A program made the position numbers and the translations under genes. From positions 445,989 through 509,988 of the forward strand of contig DAIDIG010000001.1 of NCBI GenBank assembly GCA_027459485.1: a stretch of DNA of 64,000 nucleotides, in the 5' to 3' direction. The DNA comes from Bdellovibrionales bacterium (GTDB lineage Bacteria > Bdellovibrionota > Bdellovibrionia > Bdellovibrionales > UBA1609). How positions within the stretch are numbered: position 1 is the stretch's first letter; the number at the start of each line of letters is the position of its first letter. The notes under the pieces are model-generated. The model was not told where the DNA came from and did no database searches. It saw nothing but the letters and a program-made list of their open reading frames with translations. This document shows positions 9,024 to 16,631 of the stretch, piece by piece.

Positions 9024-9150
9024 TGTAATTTTGGCCCATTATTATTCTTCAAACTGGTTGTGGATGACGGCATTCGTCGGGTTTAATTTACTTCAATCAT
9101 CAATTACCGATTTTTGCCCGCTTGAAATCGTCTTAAAAAAATTGGCATAG
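8971..9150 (+). CDS. DUF2892 small membrane protein (YgaP C-terminal-like)
   Basis: The product is 59 residues with two hydrophobic helices and the DUF2892 pattern HKVRAFAGSFILIS, WLWMTAFVGFNLLQSS, then FCPLEIVLKKL. This domain forms the membrane part of the E. coli rhodanese YgaP and is typically found near sulfur-handling genes. The ATG at 8971 is chosen over 8953 because GAGGGGGAAGG lies just upstream. The gene overlaps the end of the RND gene. Its presence supports the reading of the operon as a sulfide/persulfide-responsive unit like ygaVP. Confidence 0.85.
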   Translation: MSIQHKVRAFAGSFILISVILAHYYSSNWLWMTAFVGFNLLQSSITDFCPLEIVLKKLA

Positions 9151-9170
9151 TCCATGCAGCAATCATTTTC

Positions 9171-9362
9171 ATGATGTTGTTAAGGCTACCTTAAAGGTGC
9201 GATAGCCTGAGAAACCTTGATGGGTTAAATCCTGGCGAGAGTGATTCAGTAAGGCGCAACATAGCAACAACATATTGAGACCTGAAGAAAGCCTGCTTCA
9301 GGTCCCACAATTGACGCGACGTTTGGCGCGAGGAAAACTTTCCGCAAAACGTGGACGTCGAA
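9171..9362 (+). ncRNA. Candidate structured leader RNA upstream of the stress-type fusion gene
   Basis: Several nested complementary segments can be read directly. An outer stem pairs ATGTTGTT (9174-9181) with AACAACAT (9266-9273) and encloses AGGCTA/TAGCCT (9183-9188/9203-9208). A perfect 9-bp hairpin GACCTGAAG/CTTCAGGTC spans 9279-9304. A long stem pairs GACG..ACGTTT (9313-9324) with AAACGT..CGTC (9347-9359). None ends in a U-run, so it is not a simple terminator. The whole unit fills the gap before the gene starting at 9407. This could be a riboswitch, a regulatory leader or a known RNA class that I cannot identify by eye. Confidence 0.6.
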
Positions 9363-9406
9363 GGTGAAATTCTCCTCTCACACTAATGAGTGAGGGAGCA
9401 AGCTGC

Positions 9407-12043
9407 ATGTTGCCGAGGATTTTCGAAGACAGAAAGCAAGCCGGGCGATTACTTGTCGCGCCACTCGGCGAACTCATTTCAACAGCGGATCAAGCTTCAA
9501 CAGTTGTATTGGCGCTGCCACGAGGCGGGGTGCCCATCGGGTTTGAAATCGCCCGGGGCCTCGGGCTGAAGTTGGACGTTCTCGTCGTGAGAAAGATTGG
9601 GCATCCAATTCAACCTGAGTACGGCATAGGCGCCATCACCGAAGAAGGCGACTATTGGTTCGACCCTGCCGCTGTCGGGATCTACGAGCTAACCGAAGCT
9701 GAAAAATCAGTCTTACAAGAAACTGGCCGGAGAGAAGTCGACGATGGCGTCAGAAAATATCGTGGCAACCGGCAACTGAGTTCAGTTGAAAATAAAACGA
9801 TCATTTTAGCCGACGATGGCCTCGCAACCGGCGTCACGGCTCGAGTCGCTGCCAAGTATCTGAGAGCGCGAGGGGCTAAGCGAATCCTACTCGCGGCTCC
9901 GGTATGTTCAAGCCGAACGGCGAATGAATTAAGAAAAGAAATCGATGAAGTTGTTTGTGCTCAAGAGCCTTCGACATTTTTATCAGTTGGTCAGTTCTAT
10001 AAAAACTTTGATCAAGTCACTGACGGAGAAGTTTTAAGCTTACTGGCCTCGCCGATAGCGAAGGCCGGTGGGGCGTCGGTCAATGAAAGCGGCAAGGCCA
10101 CATCCAGCGAGAGACCAAATGAAGTTGCTATAGATGTATCGGCTCAAGCCTCGATAAAAGGTTTTTTTCATGTGCCGATAAATGCCAAAGGGCTCGTGAT
10201 CTTCGCGCACGGCAGTGGCAGCGGCCGTCTCAGTCCGCGAAATCAGCAAGTTGCGCGCGCGTTGAACAATGCGGGGTTTGCAACGCTTCTGTTTGATCTT
10301 CTGACCGACATTGAAGCGCAAAATCGAGCCAATGTTTTTGATATTCCACTCTTGGCCCAAAGGCTGGTGATCGCCACAAAATGGGCGCGCGAACGGGTGT
10401 CAATGCCGATCGGTTATTTCGGCGCCAGCACCGGAGCTGGCGCGGCTCTTTGGGCTGCGGCCGAGCTGAAAAATCAAATTTCAGCCGTCGTGTCTCGCGG
10501 AGGTCGCCCTGACCTTGCAATCGACCGGCTCAACGTCGTGACCGCTCCCACACTGTTGATTGTAGGTAGCCTTGACATCCCGGTCATTGCGCTCAATGAA
10601 AGGGCGCTTTCGCAATTAAGCCATGGCGAACTCGAGCTGGTGCCCGGGGCTTCACATCTTTTTGAAGAAGCGGGCACGCTTGAACAAGTGTCGCGCCACG
10701 CGATTCGGTGGTTCGAACGGCACTTTGCTCAGCCGCGCCAAACTGAAGTCACAGTTGAAGAATTGATCAATCAATCGGCTCATCCGCTGCGAAATCGGCT
10801 TGACGTTCAGTCGATAGTTGAAAAGTTAAAAACCTACCGTATCGTGATGCTCGGCGAGGCGAGTCACGGCACCCAAGAATTCTACGAATGGCGAAAGCTG
10901 ATCTCGCAAGAATTGATTGCCAATCACAAATTCAACTTTATTGCTGTCGAGGGCGATTGGCCGGCATGCAGCCAAATCAATCAATATATAAAAGATAAGT
11001 CGCCAATGAGTTCAGCCGCTGAGGCGCTCAACCGGTTCGTGCGCTGGCCGACATGGATGTGGGCCAATACAGAAGTTGCCGAACTTGTCGATTGGATGAA
11101 GAAGAATAACAAAGGGCGCGATGAGAAAGCTGGATTTCATGGCCTTGATGTTTACTCGCTTTTTGAATCCATCGACGAAATTATCAAAAAGCTAACAGAG
11201 AACGACCCCGCGCTCGCGCGTCGCGCGCGAATGCACTACGAATGCTTTGACCCGTTTCAACGAGATGAAAAGGCCTATGCGCGGGCACTCGCGTACATCC
11301 CCGAGGGGTGTGAAAAACAGGTTGTCGCGATGCTCGAGAATCTGCTTCAAATTCGAGTTCACGAGTCTATCCGTCAAGATGAGTTGTTCGATGTTCAGCA
11401 GAATGCACGCATCGTGAAGAATGCGGACTGCTACTATCGAACAATGATCCATGGCGATGAGGACTCATGGAACGTGCGAGACCGCCATATGCTTGAGACG
11501 TTGGAGCTGCTATTAAATAAATACGGACCCGATGCAAAGGCGATCGTTTGGGCGCACAATTCACATATCGGAGATTACCGAGCCACGGATATGATCAACG
11601 AAGGGCAGGTCAACATCGGCGGCTTGGCGCGAGAAAAATGGGGTGAAGAACAGGTCGCGCTTGTTGGCTTCGGCACTTACCAGGGTGAAGTGATCGCGTC
11701 ACACGCGTGGGATGGCCCCGTAGAAATCATGACGGTGCCGCCCGGCCGGCCGCAGAGTTACGAAGCGCTTTTTCATTCGCTCGCGCAATCGACAAAGAAA
11801 AAATCGTTTTTTCTATGGTTGCGCGATATGAAAAGCCGCCATGAATTCAATCAAACTCTCGGTCATCGGGCGATCGGGGTGGTGTATCAGCCGGCTTATG
11901 AACGGTTGGGCAATTATATCCCAACTTCTCTTTCAAATCGGTACGACGGCTTTATTTATTTTGACCAAACAAGCGCCCTCACTCCGCTCGGTCAGCCTTT
12001 CAATCGAGAAGAGCTCCCTGAAACTTGGCCGAGCGGGACGTAA
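9407..12043 (+). CDS. Three-domain fusion: phosphoribosyltransferase, alpha/beta hydrolase, erythromycin-esterase-like
   Basis: This is an 878-residue protein. Residues ~1-210 are a type I phosphoribosyltransferase with the PRPP loop ILADDGLATGVTARV. Residues ~240-430 are a dienelactone-hydrolase-like alpha/beta hydrolase: VIFAHGSGSG, nucleophile elbow GYFGASTGAG, Asp in VGSLDIPV and His in GASHLFEE. Residues ~455-870 are an erythromycin-esterase-like domain with LGEASHGTQEFYEWR and WAHNSHIGDYRA. In Mycobacterium tuberculosis two separate DosR-regulated proteins carry PRTase plus one of the other domains (Rv0571c and Rv2030c); here all three are joined. ATG 9407 has GAGGGAG nine bases upstream, better than ATG 9386. 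A stress or dormancy role is an inference; macrolide hydrolysis is unproven. Confidence 0.92.
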   Translation: MLPRIFEDRKQAGRLLVAPLGELISTADQASTVVLALPRGGVPIGFEIARGLGLKLDVLVVRKIGHPIQPEYGIGAITEEGDYWFDPAAVGIYELTEAEKSVLQETGRREVDDGVRKYRGNRQLSSVENKTIILADDGLATGVTARVAAKYLRARGAKRILLAAPVCSSRTANELRKEIDEVVCAQEPSTFLSVGQFYKNFDQVTDGEVLSLLASPIAKAGGASVNESGKATSSERPNEVAIDVSAQASIKGFFHVPINAKGLVIFAHGSGSGRLSPRNQQVARALNNAGFATLLFDLLTDIEAQNRANVFDIPLLAQRLVIATKWARERVSMPIGYFGASTGAGAALWAAAELKNQISAVVSRGGRPDLAIDRLNVVTAPTLLIVGSLDIPVIALNERALSQLSHGELELVPGASHLFEEAGTLEQVSRHAIRWFERHFAQPRQTEVTVEELINQSAHPLRNRLDVQSIVEKLKTYRIVMLGEASHGTQEFYEWRKLISQELIANHKFNFIAVEGDWPACSQINQYIKDKSPMSSAAEALNRFVRWPTWMWANTEVAELVDWMKKNNKGRDEKAGFHGLDVYSLFESIDEIIKKLTENDPALARRARMHYECFDPFQRDEKAYARALAYIPEGCEKQVVAMLENLLQIRVHESIRQDELFDVQQNARIVKNADCYYRTMIHGDEDSWNVRDRHMLETLELLLNKYGPDAKAIVWAHNSHIGDYRATDMINEGQVNIGGLAREKWGEEQVALVGFGTYQGEVIASHAWDGPVEIMTVPPGRPQSYEALFHSLAQSTKKKSFFLWLRDMKSRHEFNQTLGHRAIGVVYQPAYERLGNYIPTSLSNRYDGFIYFDQTSALTPLGQPFNREELPETWPSGT

Positions 12044-12088
12044 AGCCGGTATAAAGCTGAGGCGAAGAGTGATTGAGGCGGATGACGT

Positions 12089-12685
12089 TTAAAATGTGAA
12101 TATGCCACCGGCAGAGACATAGACACCTTGCTGCTGCCCGACGCTCATAAGGTTCATAAGACCTTGATAGCCCACCTCCATGTAGAGCCCGTGGTTCCGA
12201 CCAAAAAGATCGGGAAAGCGCACTCCCGTCAGTGCCGCATAGTTTAGAGCCAAATATCCCGCTTTGCTGATCTGTTTTAAGAAAAAGCCGGGGCCGAGCC
12301 CGACACCGACGTACATGGGGTACGCGCTTCGTGTTGTCGGGAAGGTGATGATCGGCAGCATCGAAAGTTGCCCAGCTGTACCGCCTGTTAAATTGTAGCT
12401 CAGATATTGCAAACGAAACCATAAATCCGTCGTCTTTTCCCACTCGTTGATTCGATACGTGAGGTCGAATCGAAACGAACCTACGCCGTCTTGGTGGGCC
12501 GCTCCCCAGCTCCACTCTCTATCATTGAGAAATGTGCCGATGCCGGCCATTAGATAGCGATTGCCTTCCGAATTTGAAGTGGCTTCGGCGGGGCGATCGA
12601 CGTCCTCGGTTTTTTGAACCGCAAATGTCTTCGCGCTGCCGAGGAGTAATACCGCAACTAAGTATGTTGAAAGTGCTTTTTTCAT
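12089..12685 (-). CDS. Putative outer-membrane beta-barrel protein, unknown function
   Basis: The protein is about 198 residues. ATG 12685 (MKKALST) gives a classical signal peptide (LVAVLLLGSAKTFA). The mature protein alternates short aromatic strands with glycine-rich turns (YVGVGLGPGFFL, LYMEVGYQGLM) and ends in phenylalanine (GGIFTF), the C-terminal signature recognised by the BAM complex. I cannot name a family. It converges with the fusion gene 45 bp away and is the last chromosomal gene before the tRNA-Gln terminator and the integrated element. Confidence 0.75.
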   Translation of the reverse strand: MKKALSTYLVAVLLLGSAKTFAVQKTEDVDRPAEATSNSEGNRYLMAGIGTFLNDREWSWGAAHQDGVGSFRFDLTYRINEWEKTTDLWFRLQYLSYNLTGGTAGQLSMLPIITFPTTRSAYPMYVGVGLGPGFFLKQISKAGYLALNYAALTGVRFPDLFGRNHGLYMEVGYQGLMNLMSVGQQQGVYVSAGGIFTF

Positions 12686-13102
12686 GTCCCTATTTTTGAG
12701 ACGAACCAGGTCAAACGACAAGCGAAGATTCGACTAACAGAACGAAATCCATGTAAAGATAATTCAACCAAATAATGTTGGGTAGCGAACACAGATGTAG
12801 ACTTAAGTATTTCGCGCTCGCCAAGAGCTCTGAACACTCTTCTAGGGTAATCACTGCTCGGAATTCCTTCGCTGGTTTCGACCGCCAACACTATATTTTT
12901 GAATTCCGATAATGTGGGGATCCGAATGTTATGTCTCAACAGTTCGTCAATCTTGGTTCAACGTAGACGGATCGCCCCAGTCGAGCCCGATATCATTGAA
13001 AGTGGTGCTGGCTTCGAGCTTGTTCATAGCCTAATTTTAGATAGCGAGCGTCTCAGTGGTTGGAATTCGGAGGTTCTCGAAGTCGCGCCGGCCGAAGTCC
13101 AA
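12686..13102. other. Gap between outer-membrane gene and integrated element, no gene seen
   Basis: About 420 bases with only low-quality frames (minus 12682-12939, plus 12899-13135). Neither has a ribosome site or recognisable protein features, and the second runs through the terminator hairpin. It should contain the promoter of the minus-strand outer-membrane gene and the chromosomal DNA that originally followed tRNA-Gln. Confidence 0.5.
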
Positions 13103-13129
13103 TTAAAAAAACCACCGCAAGGGTGGTTT
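13103..13129 (-). terminator. Rho-independent terminator, probably the original tRNA-Gln terminator
   Basis: Read on the minus strand, an 8-bp stem AAACCACC/GGTGGTTT with a five-base loop is followed by a run of T. It lies immediately downstream of a copy of the tRNA 3' flank (ATCCAATT). No minus-strand gene ends here otherwise, so it most likely terminated tRNA-Gln before the 28-kb element inserted between them. Confidence 0.8.
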
Positions 13130-13133
13130 GTTT

Positions 13134-13144
13134 AATTGGATGGG
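13134..13144. repeat. Left attachment-site repeat (AATTGGATGGG)
   Basis: Eleven bases identical to 41355-41365. On the minus strand it reads CCCATCCAATT, the tRNA CCA end plus the native downstream sequence that leads into the terminator at 13103-13129. Confidence 0.75.
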
Positions 13145-13195
13145 TCACTCTTCTTTGAGCTAACCCACCGTTTTCTCATCAAATTAACAATGCAC

Positions 13196-13212
13196 ATGCT
13201 ACCTATGCTACC
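13196..13212. repeat. Left arm-type repeats, two copies of ATGCTACC
   Basis: ATGCTACC occurs at 13196-13203 and 13205-13212, 9 bp apart, between the left attachment repeat and the integrase stop codon. The same octamer recurs just inside the right end, which suggests integrase arm-binding sites. Confidence 0.7.
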
Positions 13213-13218
13213 ACTGAT

Positions 13219-14313
13219 TTACTTTCGCTTAAGCTCGACAACGTTTGCAAAGCTCTCCCTCGCGCTTGGAACCTGAATTTTTAGTTCTTCAGTCGCGCCT
13301 TCGATGTCTTTGCCCGAAAGCCTTAAATAGCCTTGTGTCGTCTTCAACGATGAATGGCCGACAATCGCCATCACCTTTGAGAGCGGCACTCCATTATTAA
13401 GCATCTGCGTGATAAATGTTGCTCGTAAATCGTGAAATTTCACTGGTGTAATTCCGATCTCCTCACAGAAGTTTTGAAGTACCTTCGCCTGTTCCCCTTG
13501 CTGCCACTCCCATAAGCGAGGCAGTACAAACTCGGAGGACTTGGCCGTCATTAGCTTCAGCTCTTCTAGGAACTTTCGACATTCACCAGATATTGGATAA
13601 ATCCGACTCTTTGCGGTCTTCGTTGGCCCTTCGCCGTTATATCGAGTCCAAGCTTTCGTGATGTTTATCTTACCCGTCACGAGATCAACATCGGTCCATC
13701 TGAGACTATAGAGCTCGCCTGACCTCATTCCGGTCAGGATAGCAAGCGTCCAGTGCGGAAAGAACCGATGGTCACACTTTCTCGCTTCTCTTAGGAGAAG
13801 ATCAATTTCGCTCCTATTGAGAACCGCTTGATTTGCATCAGCGCATTTGACTCGAATGCCGACCGCTGGATTACGAATAAGCAGCCCTTCTTCGATAGCG
13901 AGATTAAACGCTCGCTTAACAATTTTAAGAAGGCCACGCTTTGTGTAACTTGATGTGCTTGTAGCAACATCATAAATAACATGGTGGACGTCGCTTGGTT
14001 TTATCTCGTCGATAAACTTCTTGTCCCATTGCGGATTAAACCATTTATCAAGGCAGTGTTTGTAATTCAGATACGTCGACGTTCTGAACTCAACTCTGTA
14101 CTTTTCTAAAAAGTGTTCGATCCACTTATTCCAAGTTACTTTGGTTTTGAAACCTTGAAGCTCTATGAGTAACTCAACTTCGGCCCGCCGGGCGTCGCGT
14201 TCATTTTGAAACCAGCGTTTTCTTCTCATCACTTGTTTGCCGGATTTATTTCGTACTTTTACTATGACTTCATACTTAGATTTGCCGTTTTCGATAACTT
14301 GTCTAATTGCCAT
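13219..14313 (-). CDS. Tyrosine recombinase/integrase of the element
   Basis: This is a 364-residue phage-type integrase. An N-terminal arm-binding region (KYEVIVKVRNKSGKQ) is followed by a core-binding SAM-like domain (~60-150) and the catalytic domain. The catalytic residues are in place: Arg in TGMRSGEL, the HxxR box HDLRATF, His in VGHSS and the nucleophile Tyr in TTQGYLRL. ATG 14313 (MAIRQV) has AAAGGA upstream and is preferred over 14370. It lies directly beside the left attachment site, and its 5' end overlaps the excisionase-like gene by 11 bases. It should integrate and excise the element at tRNA-Gln. Confidence 0.95.
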   Translation of the reverse strand: MAIRQVIENGKSKYEVIVKVRNKSGKQVMRRKRWFQNERDARRAEVELLIELQGFKTKVTWNKWIEHFLEKYRVEFRTSTYLNYKHCLDKWFNPQWDKKFIDEIKPSDVHHVIYDVATSTSSYTKRGLLKIVKRAFNLAIEEGLLIRNPAVGIRVKCADANQAVLNRSEIDLLLREARKCDHRFFPHWTLAILTGMRSGELYSLRWTDVDLVTGKINITKAWTRYNGEGPTKTAKSRIYPISGECRKFLEELKLMTAKSSEFVLPRLWEWQQGEQAKVLQNFCEEIGITPVKFHDLRATFITQMLNNGVPLSKVMAIVGHSSLKTTQGYLRLSGKDIEGATEELKIQVPSARESFANVVELKRK

Positions 14314-14587
14314 TTGCTGTTCCTTTCGCAATTCGTTCGTCGCGAAAAAGCGAAAGTAGATAGCTGACATTAAAACGTAGTTCTTTACCGAAGTATCGAC
14401 ACTCGATCTCGCCTCGGCACTTACGAATGCGAAGTGCGTTTGGTGATATACCTAATATCGATGCGGCAATCTTAGTAGAAACCCACATGTGCACTATTCG
14501 GTTTTCAAAGAGCGTATTTTCTTGACCAGATATTACAGCTGACTCAGCAGAACACACAAAAGAATTTGTATGGACTGACTGCTTCAT
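14303..14587 (-). CDS. Excisionase-like MerR/HTH DNA-binding protein
   Basis: This 94-residue protein has a C-terminal half (VSTKIAASILGISPNALRIR, then RYFGKELRF) with the winged-helix pattern of MerR-type excisionases: a helix-turn-helix, a basic segment and a wing that reads the target sequence. ATG 14587 has AGAGGA upstream; longer starts run into the large inverted repeat. Overlap with the integrase start indicates one transcript. It probably directs excision and may repress from the palindrome just upstream. Excisionase identity is inferred from position and fold. Confidence 0.72.
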   Translation of the reverse strand: MKQSVHTNSFVCSAESAVISGQENTLFENRIVHMWVSTKIAASILGISPNALRIRKCRGEIECRYFGKELRFNVSYLLSLFRDERIAKGTANGN

Positions 14588-14613
14588 TTTTTCTTTTCCT
14601 CTTACATATTTTT

Positions 14614-14738
14614 CCCGCCCGCCGCCATGCCCCGTCTCCGTGACCCCTTTCCACCGGTACATGAAATGTAACATTAACTTGTTAATGTAGGGGGAGAGGG
14701 GTCACGGAGCTTTAGAGGGGCATCAGGCGGCGGGCGGG
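14614..14738. repeat. Large nested inverted repeat, candidate oriT or control region
   Basis: The left arm 14614-14647 (CCCGCCCGCCGCC, CCGTGACCCC) is complementary to the right arm 14698-14738 (GGGGTCACGGAG, GGCGGCGGGCGGG) with a few bulged bases. A smaller palindrome (14671-14688) sits near the centre. The arms are strongly G+C-rich in an otherwise A+T-rich context. It lies between the integrase/excisionase transcript and the mobilisation genes, a usual place for oriT or a replication origin. Function is inferred. Confidence 0.7.
14671..14688. promoter_or_regulatory. Palindrome ACATTAAC-TT-GTTAATGT upstream of the excisionase-like gene
   Basis: Two perfect 8-bp arms separated by TT, centred inside the larger inverted repeat and about 84 bp upstream of the excisionase-like start codon. 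Its size fits a dimeric repressor operator. Confidence 0.6.
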
Positions 14739-14796
14739 AACTGGTTAAACATCTAAACTTGTTTCAGTTTTTTCGAGCAAAGCAAATTTACGCGCG

Positions 14797-15672
14797 CTAT
14801 AAAGCTTGAGTCCCAGAAGACTCAAGGTTGAAGTTGACGTCTTTTCGTTCGTGAGTGGATTTCGACAAAAGTACTCTCATCCACGACTGGATATCCACAT
14901 ATCCACAAGCTGCATTTTGGAGGCGAAGCTGTGAGGTGTCTGATGAAAAGACATTGTCATAAAAGAGCATAAAATTATCGTCGTAGTTGTTTGTTCGTAG
15001 CGCATGTTCTTTCACGCGCTTGTTATAAAGGCGTTGAAGTCGGCTTGAAATACAATCGTCTTCACAAAGCCAAATCACTCCATCGAGACGAGACTCAGAA
15101 GCAAATTTCTTAAGCTTCATGACAGTTCGATCATCAGTTTTCATATGGCATTCAATTTCGACTGCCACAGATATAAAAGCGCTGCCATCATTTGCCGGCG
15201 CGATCATGAGTAGGTCAGGTAAAAAATCGATGTCGTTGTCCGTTTCAAGTAAAAGCTCGCGAGCAAGACCCGAAGAGCGAAGCGAATAATCGCGCATGAT
15301 ATACATGTTGGGAAATAAACTCTCGAGTTTATTTGTCCAGATAGCGCAAGACTCGGAGTGAAGATACTCGACTCGCCGAAATTGCGGTTGAAATAGTGAT
15401 TCGGGCTTACACCCAATTATTGATCCGATCTCTTTCCAGACATTTGGCTTTTGTACGATTTGGTAAAACACGGCGGCATTGCGGAATAGTTTGGGAAGTT
15501 TCTTTTTGATTAGCTTCCGTCTGAGTAAGCCATGTAGCGCTGTTTTGAGGCGCGGCCGTTTGATCGGTGGGCTCATAATGGCTGAGAGCCCCCGAACGGA
15601 CAGCGGCCCGTGCTGCGCAAGTAGTGAGAGTATCTGAGGTGCTCTCCCGTATGGGCTTGTTGGAGACTTCAT
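14797..15672 (-). CDS. Replication-relaxation-like protein; possible mobilisation nuclease
   Basis: The protein has 291 residues. The N-terminal ~90 look like a winged helix (QILSLLAQHGPLSVRGLSAI). The central part carries DFLPDLLMIAP followed by VAVEIECHMK and ending in VIWLCED. This acidic PD...ExE arrangement resembles replication-relaxation (Replic_Relax) proteins and also a PD-(D/E)XK nuclease core. It is encoded four bases into the end of the small DNA-binding gene upstream (overlap 15669-15672), beside the candidate oriT. Because no classical relaxase is present, it is the best candidate for the missing DNA-processing function. That role is inference. Confidence 0.55.
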   Translation of the reverse strand: MKSPTSPYGRAPQILSLLAQHGPLSVRGLSAIMSPPIKRPRLKTALHGLLRRKLIKKKLPKLFRNAAVFYQIVQKPNVWKEIGSIIGCKPESLFQPQFRRVEYLHSESCAIWTNKLESLFPNMYIMRDYSLRSSGLARELLLETDNDIDFLPDLLMIAPANDGSAFISVAVEIECHMKTDDRTVMKLKKFASESRLDGVIWLCEDDCISSRLQRLYNKRVKEHALRTNNYDDNFMLFYDNVFSSDTSQLRLQNAACGYVDIQSWMRVLLSKSTHERKDVNFNLESSGTQAL

Positions 15673-15983
15673 ATCATAGCCTCGGGCTCAGTTGGTGTTT
15701 TATGCGATTTTTTATTTGTCTTATTTCTCAACTCGATGAGTGTCTTAATTGCCGAGTCGAGATCAATGCCGCGAGTTTTTGAAAGGAGTTGAAGTGAGCG
15801 ACGCAGATTTGTTCGTTTAAGCTGAAGTGACTTGATGTCGACTTTCGAGGTGACGACCATTTCGCTAATGAGATCTGAAATTGTGATCGTGCCCGTTTCG
15901 AAGTTTTCGTTCGCCTCGACGAGGCTTTTATCAACGAGTGTTTGCGCTTCATCTGTGAGATAAATTTGAATACGTTTTGCCAT
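15669..15983 (-). CDS. Small relaxosome-type DNA-binding protein
   Basis: This is a 104-residue basic protein. ATG 15983 is selected by a strong GGAGGT just upstream. The N-terminus AKRIQIYLTDEAQTLVDKS has the short strand plus helices typical of ribbon-helix-helix or MobC/TraY accessory proteins, followed by a helical region and a Lys-rich tail. It overlaps the start of the replication-relaxation-like gene, so the two are translationally coupled and probably act together at the transfer origin. The family is not certain. Confidence 0.6.
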   Translation of the reverse strand: MAKRIQIYLTDEAQTLVDKSLVEANENFETGTITISDLISEMVVTSKVDIKSLQLKRTNLRRSLQLLSKTRGIDLDSAIKTLIELRNKTNKKSHKTPTEPEAMI

Positions 15984-15984
15984 A

Positions 15985-16326
15985 TTACTGACCTCCGTTT
16001 GGGTTTGAATTCGGAAAGACAAATGGACTCGGCGGTAAATCCCCAAAGTACATTTGAGTCTTTGAATCGCCGTTCTCGCGGTTCTGCTCATCTCCGTTAT
16101 AAATGATGTAAGAAGTAAGCAGGCCAAGCCCAAGCCCCACGAGCGCGCCTGAGTTGATGTCGTTTGATTTTGGCGTGATGCCAGCCGAGTGTTCACCTGC
16201 TGATGTCGCAGCAGCCCCGGCGGCTGCGCCTAATATGCCGCCAAGTTCAATTGATTTATTCATGGTTGAGCAAGCTGTAGTTAAAAGCAGCACAGACGCG
16301 AAAACAATGCGATATATGTTTCGCAT
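15985..16326 (-). CDS. Small lipoprotein with glycine-zipper segment
   Basis: The product is 113 residues. ATG 16326 has AGGAGA upstream. The signal peptide ends in a lipobox (LLLTTAC), giving an N-terminal lipid-modified cysteine. A Gly/Ala-rich segment (GGILGAAAGAAATSAG) and a second hydrophobic stretch (GALVGLGLGLLTSYII) follow, then a Pro-rich tail. In a conjugation module such a small lipoprotein could play the VirB7/TraV-like part of stabilising the outer-membrane core, but no diagnostic motif confirms it. Confidence 0.7.
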   Translation of the reverse strand: MRNIYRIVFASVLLLTTACSTMNKSIELGGILGAAAGAAATSAGEHSAGITPKSNDINSGALVGLGLGLLTSYIIYNGDEQNRENGDSKTQMYFGDLPPSPFVFPNSNPNGGQ

Positions 16327-16407
16327 AGAGTTTCTCCTTTTTATAATTTTATTTAGTAGATAAATTGAAGATCGAGCGGGTTTACGAAAGCAGACTAGAG
16401 GTGATTT

Positions 16408-16599
16408 ATGAGCGAAGACGATAAAGATAAAAAGCAGCAAAAGACGATTGCAGGAATGCCGGTCAACTGGGACTGGAAGAACTGGCACAAGGGGATTTGG
16501 AATCCGGACGATGATACGTTATTTCCTCCTAAACGGGTTGGCATCGGCTGGACAATAAATTTTCATGCGGTGCTGAAGAAAGCGCGGATAATTAAGTAG
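16408..16599 (+). CDS. Small cytoplasmic protein, DUF5808-like
   Basis: A 63-residue product with AGAGGTGA before the ATG. The N-terminus is charged, then comes WNPDDDTLFPPKRVGIGWTI ending NFHAVL, a pattern I associate with DUF5808-type proteins (NPDD..lFvPKR.G.GWTlNF). It is the only plus-strand gene in the left half of the element and points toward the end of the AlbA_2 gene. Its 5' region faces the lipoprotein start across 81 bp. Role unknown. Confidence 0.6.
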   Translation: MSEDDKDKKQQKTIAGMPVNWDWKNWHKGIWNPDDDTLFPPKRVGIGWTINFHAVLKKARIIK

Positions 16600-16631
16600 T
16601 CTTATTCGAAGATTACTCGGTGTTTTGTTGG

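Noticed and set aside
9279-9304. Hairpin GACCTGAAG/CTTCAGGTC as a transcription terminator
   Set aside because: No T-run follows, and it fits better as part of the larger RNA fold.
12899-13135. Plus-strand frame of 78 codons before the element
   Set aside because: It runs through the terminator hairpin and the attachment site; no ribosome site and no recognisable features.
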